From NCBI GenBank assembly GCA_963669405.2, contig CAXXHF010000002.1, forward strand, positions 1,364,001-1,428,000: DNA of 64,000 nucleotides, written 5' to 3'. Below the pieces are notes generated by a model. The model was not told where the DNA came from. It worked only from the letters and a program-made list of their open reading frames with translations, and did no database searches. Shown here piece by piece: positions 33,801-41,534 of the stretch (position 1 is its first letter; the number at the start of each line of letters is the position of its first letter). This DNA comes from Aureisphaera sp963669405. Its GTDB lineage: Bacteria; Bacteroidota; Bacteroidia; Flavobacteriales; Flavobacteriaceae. The translations under genes and the position numbers were made by a program.

Positions 33801-35175
33801 AAAATTCGATCAGGGTAGTATTGACGCGTTGTTCATCTTCCTGATTGTGCCTCATGATCTCAATATAGAGATCTTCACCAAACGTATCTTTCCACCACAA
33901 CAGGGCTTCTTCTGCTTGTTTTTCTCCTATATTCAACACTTTAGACGGGACTTCTCCATACAAACTACCCGTAAGCACTATGATGTCATCTTTATATTGC
34001 TCAATGACTTTTTTATCAATTCTGGGAACATAATAAAACCCCTTAGTATAAGCAATGGATGACATCTTGGCAAGATTGTGATAACCATTCTTATTCTTGG
34101 CTAATAGCACTACCTGATAACCATTGTCTTTTACAGATTTGTCCAAATGATTTTCGCATACAAAAAACTCACATCCTACAATTGCTTTAATTGCTTTATC
34201 CTGTTCTTCTTCAGATAGTGATTTATTGTAGTCGTTTACAGCCTTTGTAAAGTGAAAAGCCCCCATCATATTCCCGCTATCTGTCAATGCAACAGCAGGC
34301 ATATTATTTTCTATGGCAGCTTGTACTAAATCTTTGGTAGACGAGGTAGACTGTAAAATAGAAAACTGGGAATGGTTATGTAAATGGGCGAAAGGAAGAT
34401 CAGCAAGCGTTGCTATGTTCTCTTCAATTTCTTCTGAAGAGATTTCTGCAGTTTTGGTTTGAGATTCCAACGACTTTCGAATTTCCTCTGAAGCCTGTTT
34501 TAGATTAATGTGCTTTAATCCAATAAATGTTATAGGCTGCGGATTTTCTTTCGAAAATTCTTCAAAATAACTTGGAGCTACATCTAGTTCTTCCTCTGTG
34601 AAAATACGTCTTCGCACCAATTCCAGAAAACAACGGGTTGTTGCTTCTACATCAGCAGTTGCATTATGAGCTTCAGCAAAAGGGGCATTGAATAAAAATT
34701 GATGCAATTCTGTCAAGGTTGGGAGTTTAAATTTCCCTCCTCTTCCTCCGGGAATCTGACAAAGCTGGGCAGTAGTTTCGGTACAAGTATCCAACACTAG
34801 CATCTCAGGCATGGGATTATCCATTCCCAGCCTATAAAATTCACACCCCATGATGTTTACATCGAACCCTACATTTTGTCCCACTACAAATTTTGCACGG
34901 GAAAGTACTTCGGCAAAACGTTCAGAGGCTTCCTGTAGTGGAATTCCATTTGCCCGAGCTAATTCAGTAGAAATTCCATGAATACGTTCACTGTCATAAG
35001 GAATATCAAAACCATCGGGCTGAATAAGATAATCTTCATGAGAAACCACACGCCCCATTTCGTCGTGCAATTGCCAAGCAATCTGAATGCATCTTGGCCA
35101 GTTATCGGTATCGGTAACCGGGGCATTATAATTCTTGGGCAACCCTGTGGTTTCGGTGTCGAAAATTAAATACAT
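30823..35175 (-). CDS. dnaE: DNA polymerase III alpha subunit with N-terminal proofreading exonuclease
   Basis: A 1450-aa replicative polymerase. Residues 1-200 form a DEDDh exonuclease of the DnaQ type (FDTETTG with Asp6 and Glu8; HNATADVEAT). From about 265 comes the PHP domain (FAHLHNHSQFSIL). The palm carries the catalytic PDIDIDFDDEGR around residue 680 with GPGRGSAAGS before it, followed by the fingers (YRPGPMEY), helix-hairpin-helix and the OB fold (EVCFGGIVSDVQ). Fusion of epsilon-like exonuclease and alpha in one chain is typical of Bacteroidota. It copies the chromosome with the beta clamp and clamp loader encoded elsewhere. No truncation or frameshift. Confidence 0.97.
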   Translation of the reverse strand: MYLIFDTETTGLPKNYNAPVTDTDNWPRCIQIAWQLHDEMGRVVSHEDYLIQPDGFDIPYDSERIHGISTELARANGIPLQEASERFAEVLSRAKFVVGQNVGFDVNIMGCEFYRLGMDNPMPEMLVLDTCTETTAQLCQIPGGRGGKFKLPTLTELHQFLFNAPFAEAHNATADVEATTRCFLELVRRRIFTEEELDVAPSYFEEFSKENPQPITFIGLKHINLKQASEEIRKSLESQTKTAEISSEEIEENIATLADLPFAHLHNHSQFSILQSTSSTKDLVQAAIENNMPAVALTDSGNMMGAFHFTKAVNDYNKSLSEEEQDKAIKAIVGCEFFVCENHLDKSVKDNGYQVVLLAKNKNGYHNLAKMSSIAYTKGFYYVPRIDKKVIEQYKDDIIVLTGSLYGEVPSKVLNIGEKQAEEALLWWKDTFGEDLYIEIMRHNQEDEQRVNTTLIEFSRKHNIKLVACNNTYYIDKEDANAHDILLCVKDGEKQATPIGRGRGYRYGLPNQEYYFKSQEEIKELFQDLPDAIASIFEIIEKVEPFSLAREVLLPAFDIPQEFKEEEDEVDGGKRGENKFLRHLTYEGAKKRYGDLTEEIVERLDFELDVIQKTGYPGYFLITEDFIREARNMGVSVGPGRGSAAGSVVAYCLWITNIDPIKYDLLFERFLNPDRVSMPDIDIDFDDEGRGKVMDYVIDKYGANQVAQIITYGTMAAKSSIRDTARVLDLPLNDADRIAKLIPNMTKLNKIFGMDDKTLRSKFRSDELPKVNELLNLSEGSDLEAETINQAKVLEGSVRNTGIHACGVIITPDDITNFVPVATAKDSDLYVTQFDNSVVESAGLLKMDFLGLKTLTLIKDTVKIVWHKHAVKLDPDNFPLDDEKTYELFQRGETVGIFQYESPGMQKHMKDLKPTVFADLIAMNALYRPGPMEYIPSFIRRKHGDEEITYDLPAMEEYLKETYGITVYQEQVMLLSQKLASFTKGEADVLRKAMGKKQKAVLDKMKPKFIEQAEKNGHPAEVLEKIWKDWEAFASYAFNKSHSTCYAWIAYQTAYLKAHYPAEYMAAVLSNNMSDIKQVTFFMEECKRMGLDVLGPDVNESFYKFTVNDQGAVRFGMGAIKGVGGNAVATIVEHRKDGKYKSIFDLAKRIDLRAANKKAFENLVLAGGFDSFETHRAQYMHDEGDGVLFFEKVLRYAAKYQETQNSSQVSLFGDSSEVQIPEPQVPPCEQWGTMRKLKQEKEVVGIYISGHPLDDFKTEVDNFCNVKVSDFNEMERFVNREVCFGGIVSDVQHRESKQGKGWAIFTVEDYDDSFEFKIFGEEYLKWRHFLVPNSFIYARVFVKEGWVNRDTGKKGDPRMQYNHFTMLHDVMEQQAKKLTIQMKIDELAEQRIALLKDLFRTHKGDKQLHFTMYDVKEKVKLNMPSRKTKVAISKELLDELKAQEVVYKLN

Positions 35176-35263
35176 ATAGACCTACTGTGAATGGAGTAAA
35201 AGTAAGAAATATAGGTCTTCCGTTTGCCTGAAAGTTGTACACAAAACACCTTCAGTTATAAAC

Positions 35264-35297
35264 AAAAAAAGCCAAGCAAAATGCTTGGCTTTTTTCA
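35264..35297 (-). terminator. Strong intrinsic terminator
   Basis: Perfect stem AGCCAAGCA/TGCTTGGCT with loop AAA, flanked by A and T tracts on both sides. It ends the DUF6252-like lipoprotein transcript just before dnaE. Confidence 0.9.
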
Positions 35298-35311
35298 CAT
35301 TGCTTCAAGTG

Positions 35312-36136
35312 TTAGTATTCTACTCGTGTATTTCCCATAGTAACTTGCGCACCACTTTCGGTGACAAAAGAGAAGAACACCCGTGTTATTCTTGTTGTTG
35401 TATTGTTAAAATTAATGGAGATTAAACCAGAAACTGCTGGATCTTCTACTCCATTATTTATTATGCTTGCAGAAAATCCATCCGTTGGGTAATTGTAATT
35501 ACCGGAAACACCATCGGCTGGGATTACAATGCGAATTATATCATCATCTTTAAAACCTTCAATTTTAATGGATCCGTTCTCCAAGGTTGCTGCTACACTA
35601 TTAGCTTCATAATCTTCTCCGTCCACTTCTGCGAAAAGAGCACCGTCTGTAGGTACTGGAGCATCTGAAGGCAAGTCTCCATTCAAAAAGGAAACTTTAA
35701 AAAAGAACCCTTTCTGCACTGCCAGTGTATCAACACCTTCTTGAATTGCAGAGAACTTAAATGTTCCTGTAAGCCATCCACACGATATGCATCTGTCTGT
35801 AATTTCTACTTCACCACTACCATTAGGAGATGTGGTATACATATTTCCTGCTGAATCTTCGAAAGAAGCAAAGTTTGAATATCCTGAACCAAGCTGGTAG
35901 GTTCCCAAATTATGGCTTACTAAATGAATTGTCATCGTTTCATCCTGGGTAATACCCTGAATAGTATACGTTCCGTCGTCGTTTTGCGAGGCCCTAGCAT
36001 CAGCTGCTTTAAAAAAGAATTCGTCGATCTGACCTTGAAGTGCGGGGCTGTTGTCTTCCGTATTTTCACAGCCAGTCACAAAGATGGCTGTTACCAATAC
36101 TAGTAGTAGAATTAGTCTTCTCATGATATTTTGCAT
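35312..36136 (-). CDS. DUF6252-like lipoprotein
   Basis: A 274-aa lipoprotein. The signal peptide is MRRLILLLVLVTAIFVTGC with the acylated Cys; ATG at 36,136 or four codons later (36,124) are both possible, the latter giving the cleaner signal. Two similar beta-rich halves (residues about 30-150 and 165-274) each begin with a DG.....A.......G.....IQG pattern (FFFKAADARASQNDDGTYTI; FAEVDGEDYEANSVAATL), consistent with the DUF6252 family common in flavobacteria. It is probably an outer-membrane-facing surface lipoprotein; molecular role unknown. It is transcribed away from rpsP. Confidence 0.7.
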   Translation of the reverse strand: MQNIMRRLILLLVLVTAIFVTGCENTEDNSPALQGQIDEFFFKAADARASQNDDGTYTIQGITQDETMTIHLVSHNLGTYQLGSGYSNFASFEDSAGNMYTTSPNGSGEVEITDRCISCGWLTGTFKFSAIQEGVDTLAVQKGFFFKVSFLNGDLPSDAPVPTDGALFAEVDGEDYEANSVAATLENGSIKIEGFKDDDIIRIVIPADGVSGNYNYPTDGFSASIINNGVEDPAVSGLISINFNNTTTRITRVFFSFVTESGAQVTMGNTRVEY

Positions 36137-36199
36137 AAATAGGTTACAACAAATATAAAATAAAAGTTCGATCTAACTAATTTTCAAGCAAAAATATGG

Positions 36200-36207
36200 T
36201 ATCTTTG
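36200..36207 (+). promoter_or_regulatory. Probable rpsP promoter -7 box (TATCTTTG)
   Basis: TATCTTTG is a perfect TAnnTTTG Bacteroidota -7 element, 49 nt before the rpsP start. No clear TTG -33 box is visible at the usual spacing. Confidence 0.65.
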
Positions 36208-36225
36208 CGCTCTCAAATTAAAACC

Positions 36226-36240
36226 GAGGTCGTGTACCTC
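36226..36240 (+). promoter_or_regulatory. Leader hairpin before rpsP
   Basis: GAGGT/ACCTC with a 5-nt loop lies in the short 5' leader of the rpsP-rimM-trmN6 operon. It is a candidate autoregulatory structure for the ribosomal protein, but could be chance. Confidence 0.35.
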
Positions 36241-36256
36241 AAAAATTAATTATTAT

Positions 36257-36850
36257 ATGCCTGTAAAGATTAGATTACAAAGACACGGTAAGAAAGGAAA
36301 GCCCTTTTACTGGATTGTAGCGGCAGACAGTCGCGCAAAAAGAGATGGTAAATATCTTGAAAAGTTAGGTATTTACAATCCAAATGTAAATCCGGCTCAA
36401 ATTGAGCTTAATTTAGATGGTACTGTAAAGTGGTTACAAAATGGAGCCCAACCAACAGATACTGCAAGAGCCATTCTTTCTTACAAAGGAGCCTTAATGA
36501 AAAAGCACTTAGCAGAAGGTGTTAGAAAAGGTGCTTTGACTGAAGAGCAAGCTGAAGAGAAATTCAATGCTTGGTTAGAAGAAAAAGGAAAGATTGTTGA
36601 AGCTAAAAAAGGAAAATTAGCAGATGCTGAAGCTAAAGCTAAAGCAGAAGCACTTGAAGCTGAAAAAGCTGTAAATGATGCACGTATTGCTGCTAGTGTT
36701 CCACAACCTGAATTAGAAGAAGGTGCAGAAGCGACAGCAGAAGGCGCGGAAGCAACTGCAACAGAAGGAGCTGAAGCAGCAGTAGAAGAAGGTGCAGAAG
36801 CAACTGCAACAGAAGGGGCCGAAGCAGCAGCACCTAAAGAAGAAGAGTAA
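36257..36850 (+). CDS. rpsP: 30S ribosomal protein S16 with long acidic tail
   Basis: A 197-aa protein. Residues 1-80 are the complete S16 fold (MPVKIRLQRHGKKGKPFYWI, YLEKLGIYNP). From about 80 there is a Lys/Glu/Ala-rich helical extension, ending in low-complexity repeats of GAEATATEGAEA (about 155-192) encoded by near-repetitive DNA at 36,720-36,830. S16 in most bacteria is 80-100 aa; extensions of this kind are frequent in Bacteroidota. It is essential for 30S assembly. First gene of an operon with rimM (10-nt gap) and trmN6. Confidence 0.95.
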   Translation: MPVKIRLQRHGKKGKPFYWIVAADSRAKRDGKYLEKLGIYNPNVNPAQIELNLDGTVKWLQNGAQPTDTARAILSYKGALMKKHLAEGVRKGALTEEQAEEKFNAWLEEKGKIVEAKKGKLADAEAKAKAEALEAEKAVNDARIAASVPQPELEEGAEATAEGAEATATEGAEAAVEEGAEATATEGAEAAAPKEEE

Positions 36851-36860
36851 TTTCTTAACG

Positions 36861-37385
36861 ATGCAAAAGAAGGATTGTTTCTTCGTTGGCAAAATCGTAA
36901 AAAAATACAGTTTTAAGGGAGAATTATTGGTTAAGTTAGATACCGATGATCCCGAACAATTTTTGAAAATGGAATCTGTTTTTGTTGAAACCAACAAAAA
37001 TTTGATTCCATTTTTTATTGAAAAACTTTCCCTTCATAAATCCACTTTACTCCGAGTAAAATTTGAAGAGGTACAAACAGAAGCGGATGCAGATGCGCTT
37101 CTTGGGAAAGAATTATTCTTACCATTGAACTTGCTACCAAAACTTACTGGAAATCAATTCTACTATCACGAAATCATTGGTTTCACTGCCATAGATATTC
37201 ATTTTGGGACCCTTGGTAAAATTACAGGAGTGAATGACAACACTTCTCAGCATCTTTTTGAAATCGACCACCAAGGTAAAGAAGTGCTTATTCCCATCAA
37301 TGATGATATCATCAAAGAAATAGACCGTTCTAGCAAAAAAATGACCTTGGAAGCGCCTGAAGGTCTTATTGAACTCTATTTGTAA
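36861..37385 (+). CDS. rimM: Ribosome maturation factor RimM
   Basis: A 174-aa protein; ATG 36,861 was chosen because MQKKDCFFVGKIVKKYSFKG is the expected N terminus of RimM, and the longer frame overlaps rpsP. The N-terminal RimM beta barrel (VGKI...GELLV) is followed by a PRC-barrel domain (YYHEIIGFTAID...LGKITGVND ... VLIPINDDIIKEID). It assists maturation of the 30S head, binding S19, and is classically co-transcribed with rpsP. The stop overlaps the next start (TAATG). Confidence 0.93.
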   Translation: MQKKDCFFVGKIVKKYSFKGELLVKLDTDDPEQFLKMESVFVETNKNLIPFFIEKLSLHKSTLLRVKFEEVQTEADADALLGKELFLPLNLLPKLTGNQFYYHEIIGFTAIDIHFGTLGKITGVNDNTSQHLFEIDHQGKEVLIPINDDIIKEIDRSSKKMTLEAPEGLIELYL

Positions 37386-38098
37386 TGAACAAACCATTTC
37401 AGTTCAAAGAGTTTACGGTAGCTCAGGACCGATGCGCCATGAAAATTGGAACCGATGGAGTCTTATTGGGTGCCTGGACAACACTGGATCATTTTCCAAA
37501 AAGCATCTTAGATATAGGAGCGGGAACTGGTGTTATTTCTTTACAAATGGCACAGCGGAGTATGGCAGATACTATTGATGCGATTGAAATTGATACTGAG
37601 GCTTATGAACAATGCTCAGAAAATTTCGAAAATTCCCCATGGGGTGATCGCCTTTTTTGCTATCATGCTTCAGTTCAAGAATTTGCAAGTGAAATAGATG
37701 AGAGCTACGAGCTTATTGTTTCCAATCCTCCTTTTTATTTGGAAGATTACAAAACAAATGATGACTCTAGGGATAAAGCCAGATTTGCCGAGTCACTTCC
37801 CTTTCAACATCTAATTGTTTGCGCAGCTCATTTGTTGGATGAAAAAGGTGTCTTTGCCATCATTATTCCAAAGAAAGAAGAGATGGACTTTATTGAATTG
37901 GCCAAAGAACACCACTTGTACCCTAAACGAATATGCCGTGTAAAAGGGACTCCCAATTCTGAAGAAAAACGTAGTCTTATTGAATTTTCCTTTCAACAAG
38001 AGGAAGTTACCTATGAAAGTCTGACCATTGAGTTGGAGCGCCACAAATACACTTCTGAATATGTGGCATTGGTAAAGGATTTTTATTTGAAAATGTAA
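37385..38098 (+). CDS. trmN6: tRNA1(Val) A37 N6-methyltransferase-like (TrmN6/YfiC)
   Basis: A 237-aa SAM-dependent methyltransferase. Motif I is LDIGAGTGVISL (about 42-53), the acidic end of motif II is DAIEID, and the catalytic NPPFY is at residues 114-118, the hallmark of N6-adenine methyltransferases. The N-terminal FKEFTVAQDRCAMKIGTDGVLLGAW pattern is typical of YfiC/TrmN6 proteins, which modify A37 of tRNA-Val. It is translationally coupled to rimM through TAATG, in keeping with a ribosome/tRNA maturation operon. Substrate specificity is inferred from the family. Confidence 0.85.
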   Translation: MNKPFQFKEFTVAQDRCAMKIGTDGVLLGAWTTLDHFPKSILDIGAGTGVISLQMAQRSMADTIDAIEIDTEAYEQCSENFENSPWGDRLFCYHASVQEFASEIDESYELIVSNPPFYLEDYKTNDDSRDKARFAESLPFQHLIVCAAHLLDEKGVFAIIIPKKEEMDFIELAKEHHLYPKRICRVKGTPNSEEKRSLIEFSFQQEEVTYESLTIELERHKYTSEYVALVKDFYLKM

Positions 38099-38977
38099 TC
38101 AGTACCTTCTTAATAAAGGCCTGGTAAGGCAGGTGGGGCCTCCCCCTCCTTTTACACTGATGTTTTCACCCTTATACACTACTACCTCACATCCTGAATT
38201 AATTAGAGCATTATAGGTTTCAGGATTCCCATCTACCATCATACATTTTCTTGGGCCAATTGCCAATACATTGCATCCCATAGATTCAAATTCATCATCT
38301 ATAACCTCTATAAATTTCATCCCTCTTGCTATTAACTCATTTCTAAAAGTTATGGGCATGAGAGGAGAATAAACCACGGCAAGATCTCTGTCTATAGGGC
38401 TTAAAATGGACATCAGATGAAAAACATCTTCGGGCCCTTTATAATGGGGTAATTCTGCTACCAAAACAGTGATTCCTTTAGGCTCCAGTAGTTTTTTTAA
38501 TTGAAATATCCCCTCTTCATTGGTTCTATAGGTATGCCCTACAGCTAGGGTTTTTTCGTCCAACCAAGCAACATCACCTCCTTCTAAAGTCCCAGGAGAC
38601 TTTATTTCACCCAATATAGGTATGCCCATTTGGAGATAGGTGCGTTTTTGTGATTCAGGCTCATTAGTCCTTCCCAATTTACCCATATTGCATATAATCA
38701 TTCCAAAATCTGTAGCAATGGCTGCATCCCTACAGTAAATAGAATCTATAGTTAATAAATCGTCTTTCGGAAAATGATGAATATCAACACCCCATTCCCT
38801 TAGTTTGCTTTCAAAGTCACCATATTCTTTTGCAGCCCTATTATAGTCTGGTTGAGATAGATAATTTAGCTCTTTCCATTGTTCGCTAAGAATACGGTCT
38901 GAAACAAATGCATGCTGCACAGGTTTAATAAAAACAGATTTGAGATATAAATATTCTGAATGGTGTGTTTCTTTCAT
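38099..38977 (-). CDS. Dimethylarginine dimethylaminohydrolase-family amidinohydrolase
   Basis: A 292-aa protein of the guanidino-modifying (pentein) superfamily: substrate motif EGGDVAWLDEKTLAVG (about 135-150), the central ELPHYKGPEDVFHLMSIL with the catalytic His, and a C-terminal nucleophile Cys283 in GGGPTCLTRPLLRRY. Members hydrolyse N-methylated arginine or arginine to citrulline, or transfer amidino groups. It is convergent with trmN6 with no gap and lies 3 nt downstream of the frameshifted amino-acid permease in the same direction, suggesting a small uptake-and-hydrolysis operon for a guanidino compound. The exact substrate is not determined. Confidence 0.8.
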   Translation of the reverse strand: MKETHHSEYLYLKSVFIKPVQHAFVSDRILSEQWKELNYLSQPDYNRAAKEYGDFESKLREWGVDIHHFPKDDLLTIDSIYCRDAAIATDFGMIICNMGKLGRTNEPESQKRTYLQMGIPILGEIKSPGTLEGGDVAWLDEKTLAVGHTYRTNEEGIFQLKKLLEPKGITVLVAELPHYKGPEDVFHLMSILSPIDRDLAVVYSPLMPITFRNELIARGMKFIEVIDDEFESMGCNVLAIGPRKCMMVDGNPETYNALINSGCEVVVYKGENISVKGGGGPTCLTRPLLRRY

Positions 38978-38980
38978 AGA

Positions 38981-40286
38981 TTATTGCTTACGGTTCCATT
39001 TCATTAAAACATATAAAGGGACTCCTGCCAATAGTAGTAAAAATCCATAAAAAACGGTATCGCTACCAGATCCATAAATGGCCCACATAGAATAGGCAAA
39101 GGCTAGAGAAGAGAGTAGTATTGTATTAAACTTACCCTTAGCTTGAAGCTTTTTATCAATTTTTACCAATGCATAAGAGGCTGCAGTAAACACATAGGGT
39201 ATTAGACAGCACAGTGTGGTAAGCAAAACCATGAATTCGAATTGTTTTACCAAACCTTCTGTGTAATTCATTAACATTACCATGGAAGATAAAATGCTTC
39301 CTATGATTAAGCCCACAATAGGGGTGCCTCTTTTATTTTCCTTTTTAAAAACTCTAGGGAATAATTGATCTTTTGCTGAAGCCATAGGTATTTGCCCCAT
39401 GATTAAAATCCATCCATTCAATGCGCCTATGGCCGCAATTGCAGCTCCACCTGCCACAAAATAACCTGCAAAATCACCTCCAATCAACTTAGCCGCCTCA
39501 GCAAAGGGAGCCGGAGATTTTATTAAAACATCCATAGGAAGAATCCCAAACAAAACAATGGTTCCCAGTATATAAACCAATGTTGTAATTATGGTTCCCA
39601 ACATAGTGGCTTTAGGAATGGTTTTTTCAGGTTCATGTACATTGGTCGCTGGAATTGTTGCGCTTTCTAAGCCTAAAAAGGCAAACAATGTTAAGGTTGC
39701 TACCGCTGAAAGTGCTGAAAAAGTAGTTTCTTCGGTTTCATTAAATGATGGGAAATTGGAACTATCGAAAAAAAACATTCCCACAACAATCACAAAAAAA
39801 AAGAGGCAACAACTTCAAGACGGTTGTCACTACCTGAATTCTACCAGATTCTTTTATCCCTAGAGAATTTATCCACGTAAAAAACCAAATAAAAGCCAAC
39901 CCAAGGCTTATGGAATATATGGGTGTGGTATTGAGCGCAGGAAAGAAGAAACTTAAAGCCCCCACAATAGCAATGGCAATGGCACCATTAGTTATCCATA
40001 CAGAAACCCAATACCCCCAAGCCACCAAAAACCCAATAAAATCTCCAAAACCTGCTTTGGCATACGCATATGGACCACCACTTTTGTTAAGGATTATTTT
40101 ACTGAAGTTACTAAATACTTTAGCCAAAATTAAAGAACCTATTGCCGTAAAAATCCATCCCAATAAGCTAATACCACCATATGGTGCCAAGGCTGCTGGT
40201 AACACAAAAATTCCAGAACCGATCATATTTCCAATTACCAAAGAAGTGGTAATTATGAGTCCTATTTTGTGTGGTTCTTTGCTCAT
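38981..40286 (-). pseudogene. APC-family amino-acid permease, frameshifted at a 9-A run
   Basis: Two overlapping frames form one permease of about 434 aa. The first half (40,286 to about 39,800) starts MSKEPHKIGLIITTSLVIGN and has the APC-signature GNMIGSGIF with about five membrane helices. The second half (about 39,800 to 38,981) continues with ESATIPATNVHEPEKTIPKAT and about seven more helices. The break lies at nine consecutive A on the plus strand (39,795-39,803); eight would restore the frame (LLPLFFVIVVG). This may be a sequencing error, a true mutation or reversible slippage. The adjacent DDAH-like gene suggests that it imports arginine-related substrates. Confidence 0.8.
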
Positions 40287-40360
40287 AGTCTGGATATTCC
40301 CATAACTTACATTTTAATTACTTAAATTTAGGGTATGCTAAATATACACTTATTAGCTAC

Positions 40361-41449
40361 ATGAAAGATAAATTTCATATTCATCCAGATATTACAAAGG
40401 CTGAGACTCTTCCTGCTTCTTTCTATAGAAATCAGGAGGTTTTCGATGCCATTAAGGAAAAGATTTTTTTAAAATCCTGGCAATGGATTGGAGATGAGAA
40501 TTTGGTTAGATTGCCTCAATCGGTACATCCTTTCGTTTTATTGGAAAACTACCTAACAGAGCCTCTCCTTCTTACTAGAAATGAAGAAGACACCATAAGT
40601 TGCCTTACCAATGTTTGTACCCATCGTGGCAATTTGGTTGCCTTACATCCCGGTAAATCGAAGCGATTAATTTGTATGTACCATGGCAGACGATTTGATC
40701 TTGATGGAAAATTTGAAAGTATGCCTGAGTTTGAGGAAGCTGAAGATTTTCCTCGACCTTGTGACAACTTGCACAAATTTCCAATGGAAAAATGGGGGCC
40801 TCTACTCTTTGTAGGGTTGGATACACATATAGACTTTGCTTCAATCATTGACAAAATGAATGAACGTGTTGGATTTTTACCACTCCATGAGTTTTCACTA
40901 AATGAAGTTTTATGCAAAGACTTCCTCGTACATGCCCATTGGGCTTTATATTGTGACAATTACTTGGAAGGGTTTCACATACCTTTTGTTCATGAAGACC
41001 TAAATAAAGCCTTGGACTATGGTAGTTATAAAACAGAGGTTTATGATTATTGTAATTTGCAAATTGGCTATACAAATGACGCTACCGAAGTTTTCGATTT
41101 ACCAGAAGATCATATAGATTACGGAAAAAATGTTGCAGCCTATTATTATTGGGTATTTCCCAATATGATGTTCAATTTCTATCCTTGGGGCTTATCTGTA
41201 AACGTAGTAAAACCTATTGATATCAATAGGACGAAAGTTTCGTTTATATCGTATGTATACGACCCCTCAAAATTAGACAAGGGAGCGGGAAGTGCATTAG
41301 AAAAGGTAGAAAGAGAAGATGAGTTTGTGGTAGAAAATGTTCAAAAAGGGGTTAATTCTACATTCTACAAAGCTGGACGTTTCTCCCCAAAACGTGAAAA
41401 AGGAGTACATCATTTCCATAGATTGTTAGCAGAATTCCTGAACAAGTAA
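40361..41449 (+). CDS. Rieske non-heme iron oxygenase, alpha subunit-like
   Basis: A 362-aa protein. The Rieske [2Fe-2S] ligands are Cys86-x-His88 (CTHRG) and Cys105-x2-His108 (CMYHG). The mononuclear iron site follows as Asp199 (CDNYLEGF), His206 and His211. The overall pattern is that of ring-hydroxylating dioxygenase alpha subunits, which also includes enzymes acting on quaternary amines such as choline, carnitine and glycine betaine. It is divergently transcribed from the permease and DDAH operon. No dedicated reductase is adjacent; the ferredoxin and ferredoxin reductase at 44,921-46,318 could supply electrons. Substrate unknown. Confidence 0.85.
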   Translation: MKDKFHIHPDITKAETLPASFYRNQEVFDAIKEKIFLKSWQWIGDENLVRLPQSVHPFVLLENYLTEPLLLTRNEEDTISCLTNVCTHRGNLVALHPGKSKRLICMYHGRRFDLDGKFESMPEFEEAEDFPRPCDNLHKFPMEKWGPLLFVGLDTHIDFASIIDKMNERVGFLPLHEFSLNEVLCKDFLVHAHWALYCDNYLEGFHIPFVHEDLNKALDYGSYKTEVYDYCNLQIGYTNDATEVFDLPEDHIDYGKNVAAYYYWVFPNMMFNFYPWGLSVNVVKPIDINRTKVSFISYVYDPSKLDKGAGSALEKVEREDEFVVENVQKGVNSTFYKAGRFSPKREKGVHHFHRLLAEFLNK

Positions 41450-41534
41450 TTTCCAATTTCTTTAAATATTTCGCTATAAATAAATGTGTTATTCATCTGC
41501 AATAACTAAATTTGACGACCAAAAATTTATTTAG

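Noticed and set aside
36226..36240. Riboswitch before rpsP
   Set aside because: Only one 5-bp hairpin is present; too small for a ligand-binding riboswitch, so it is listed as a leader hairpin only.
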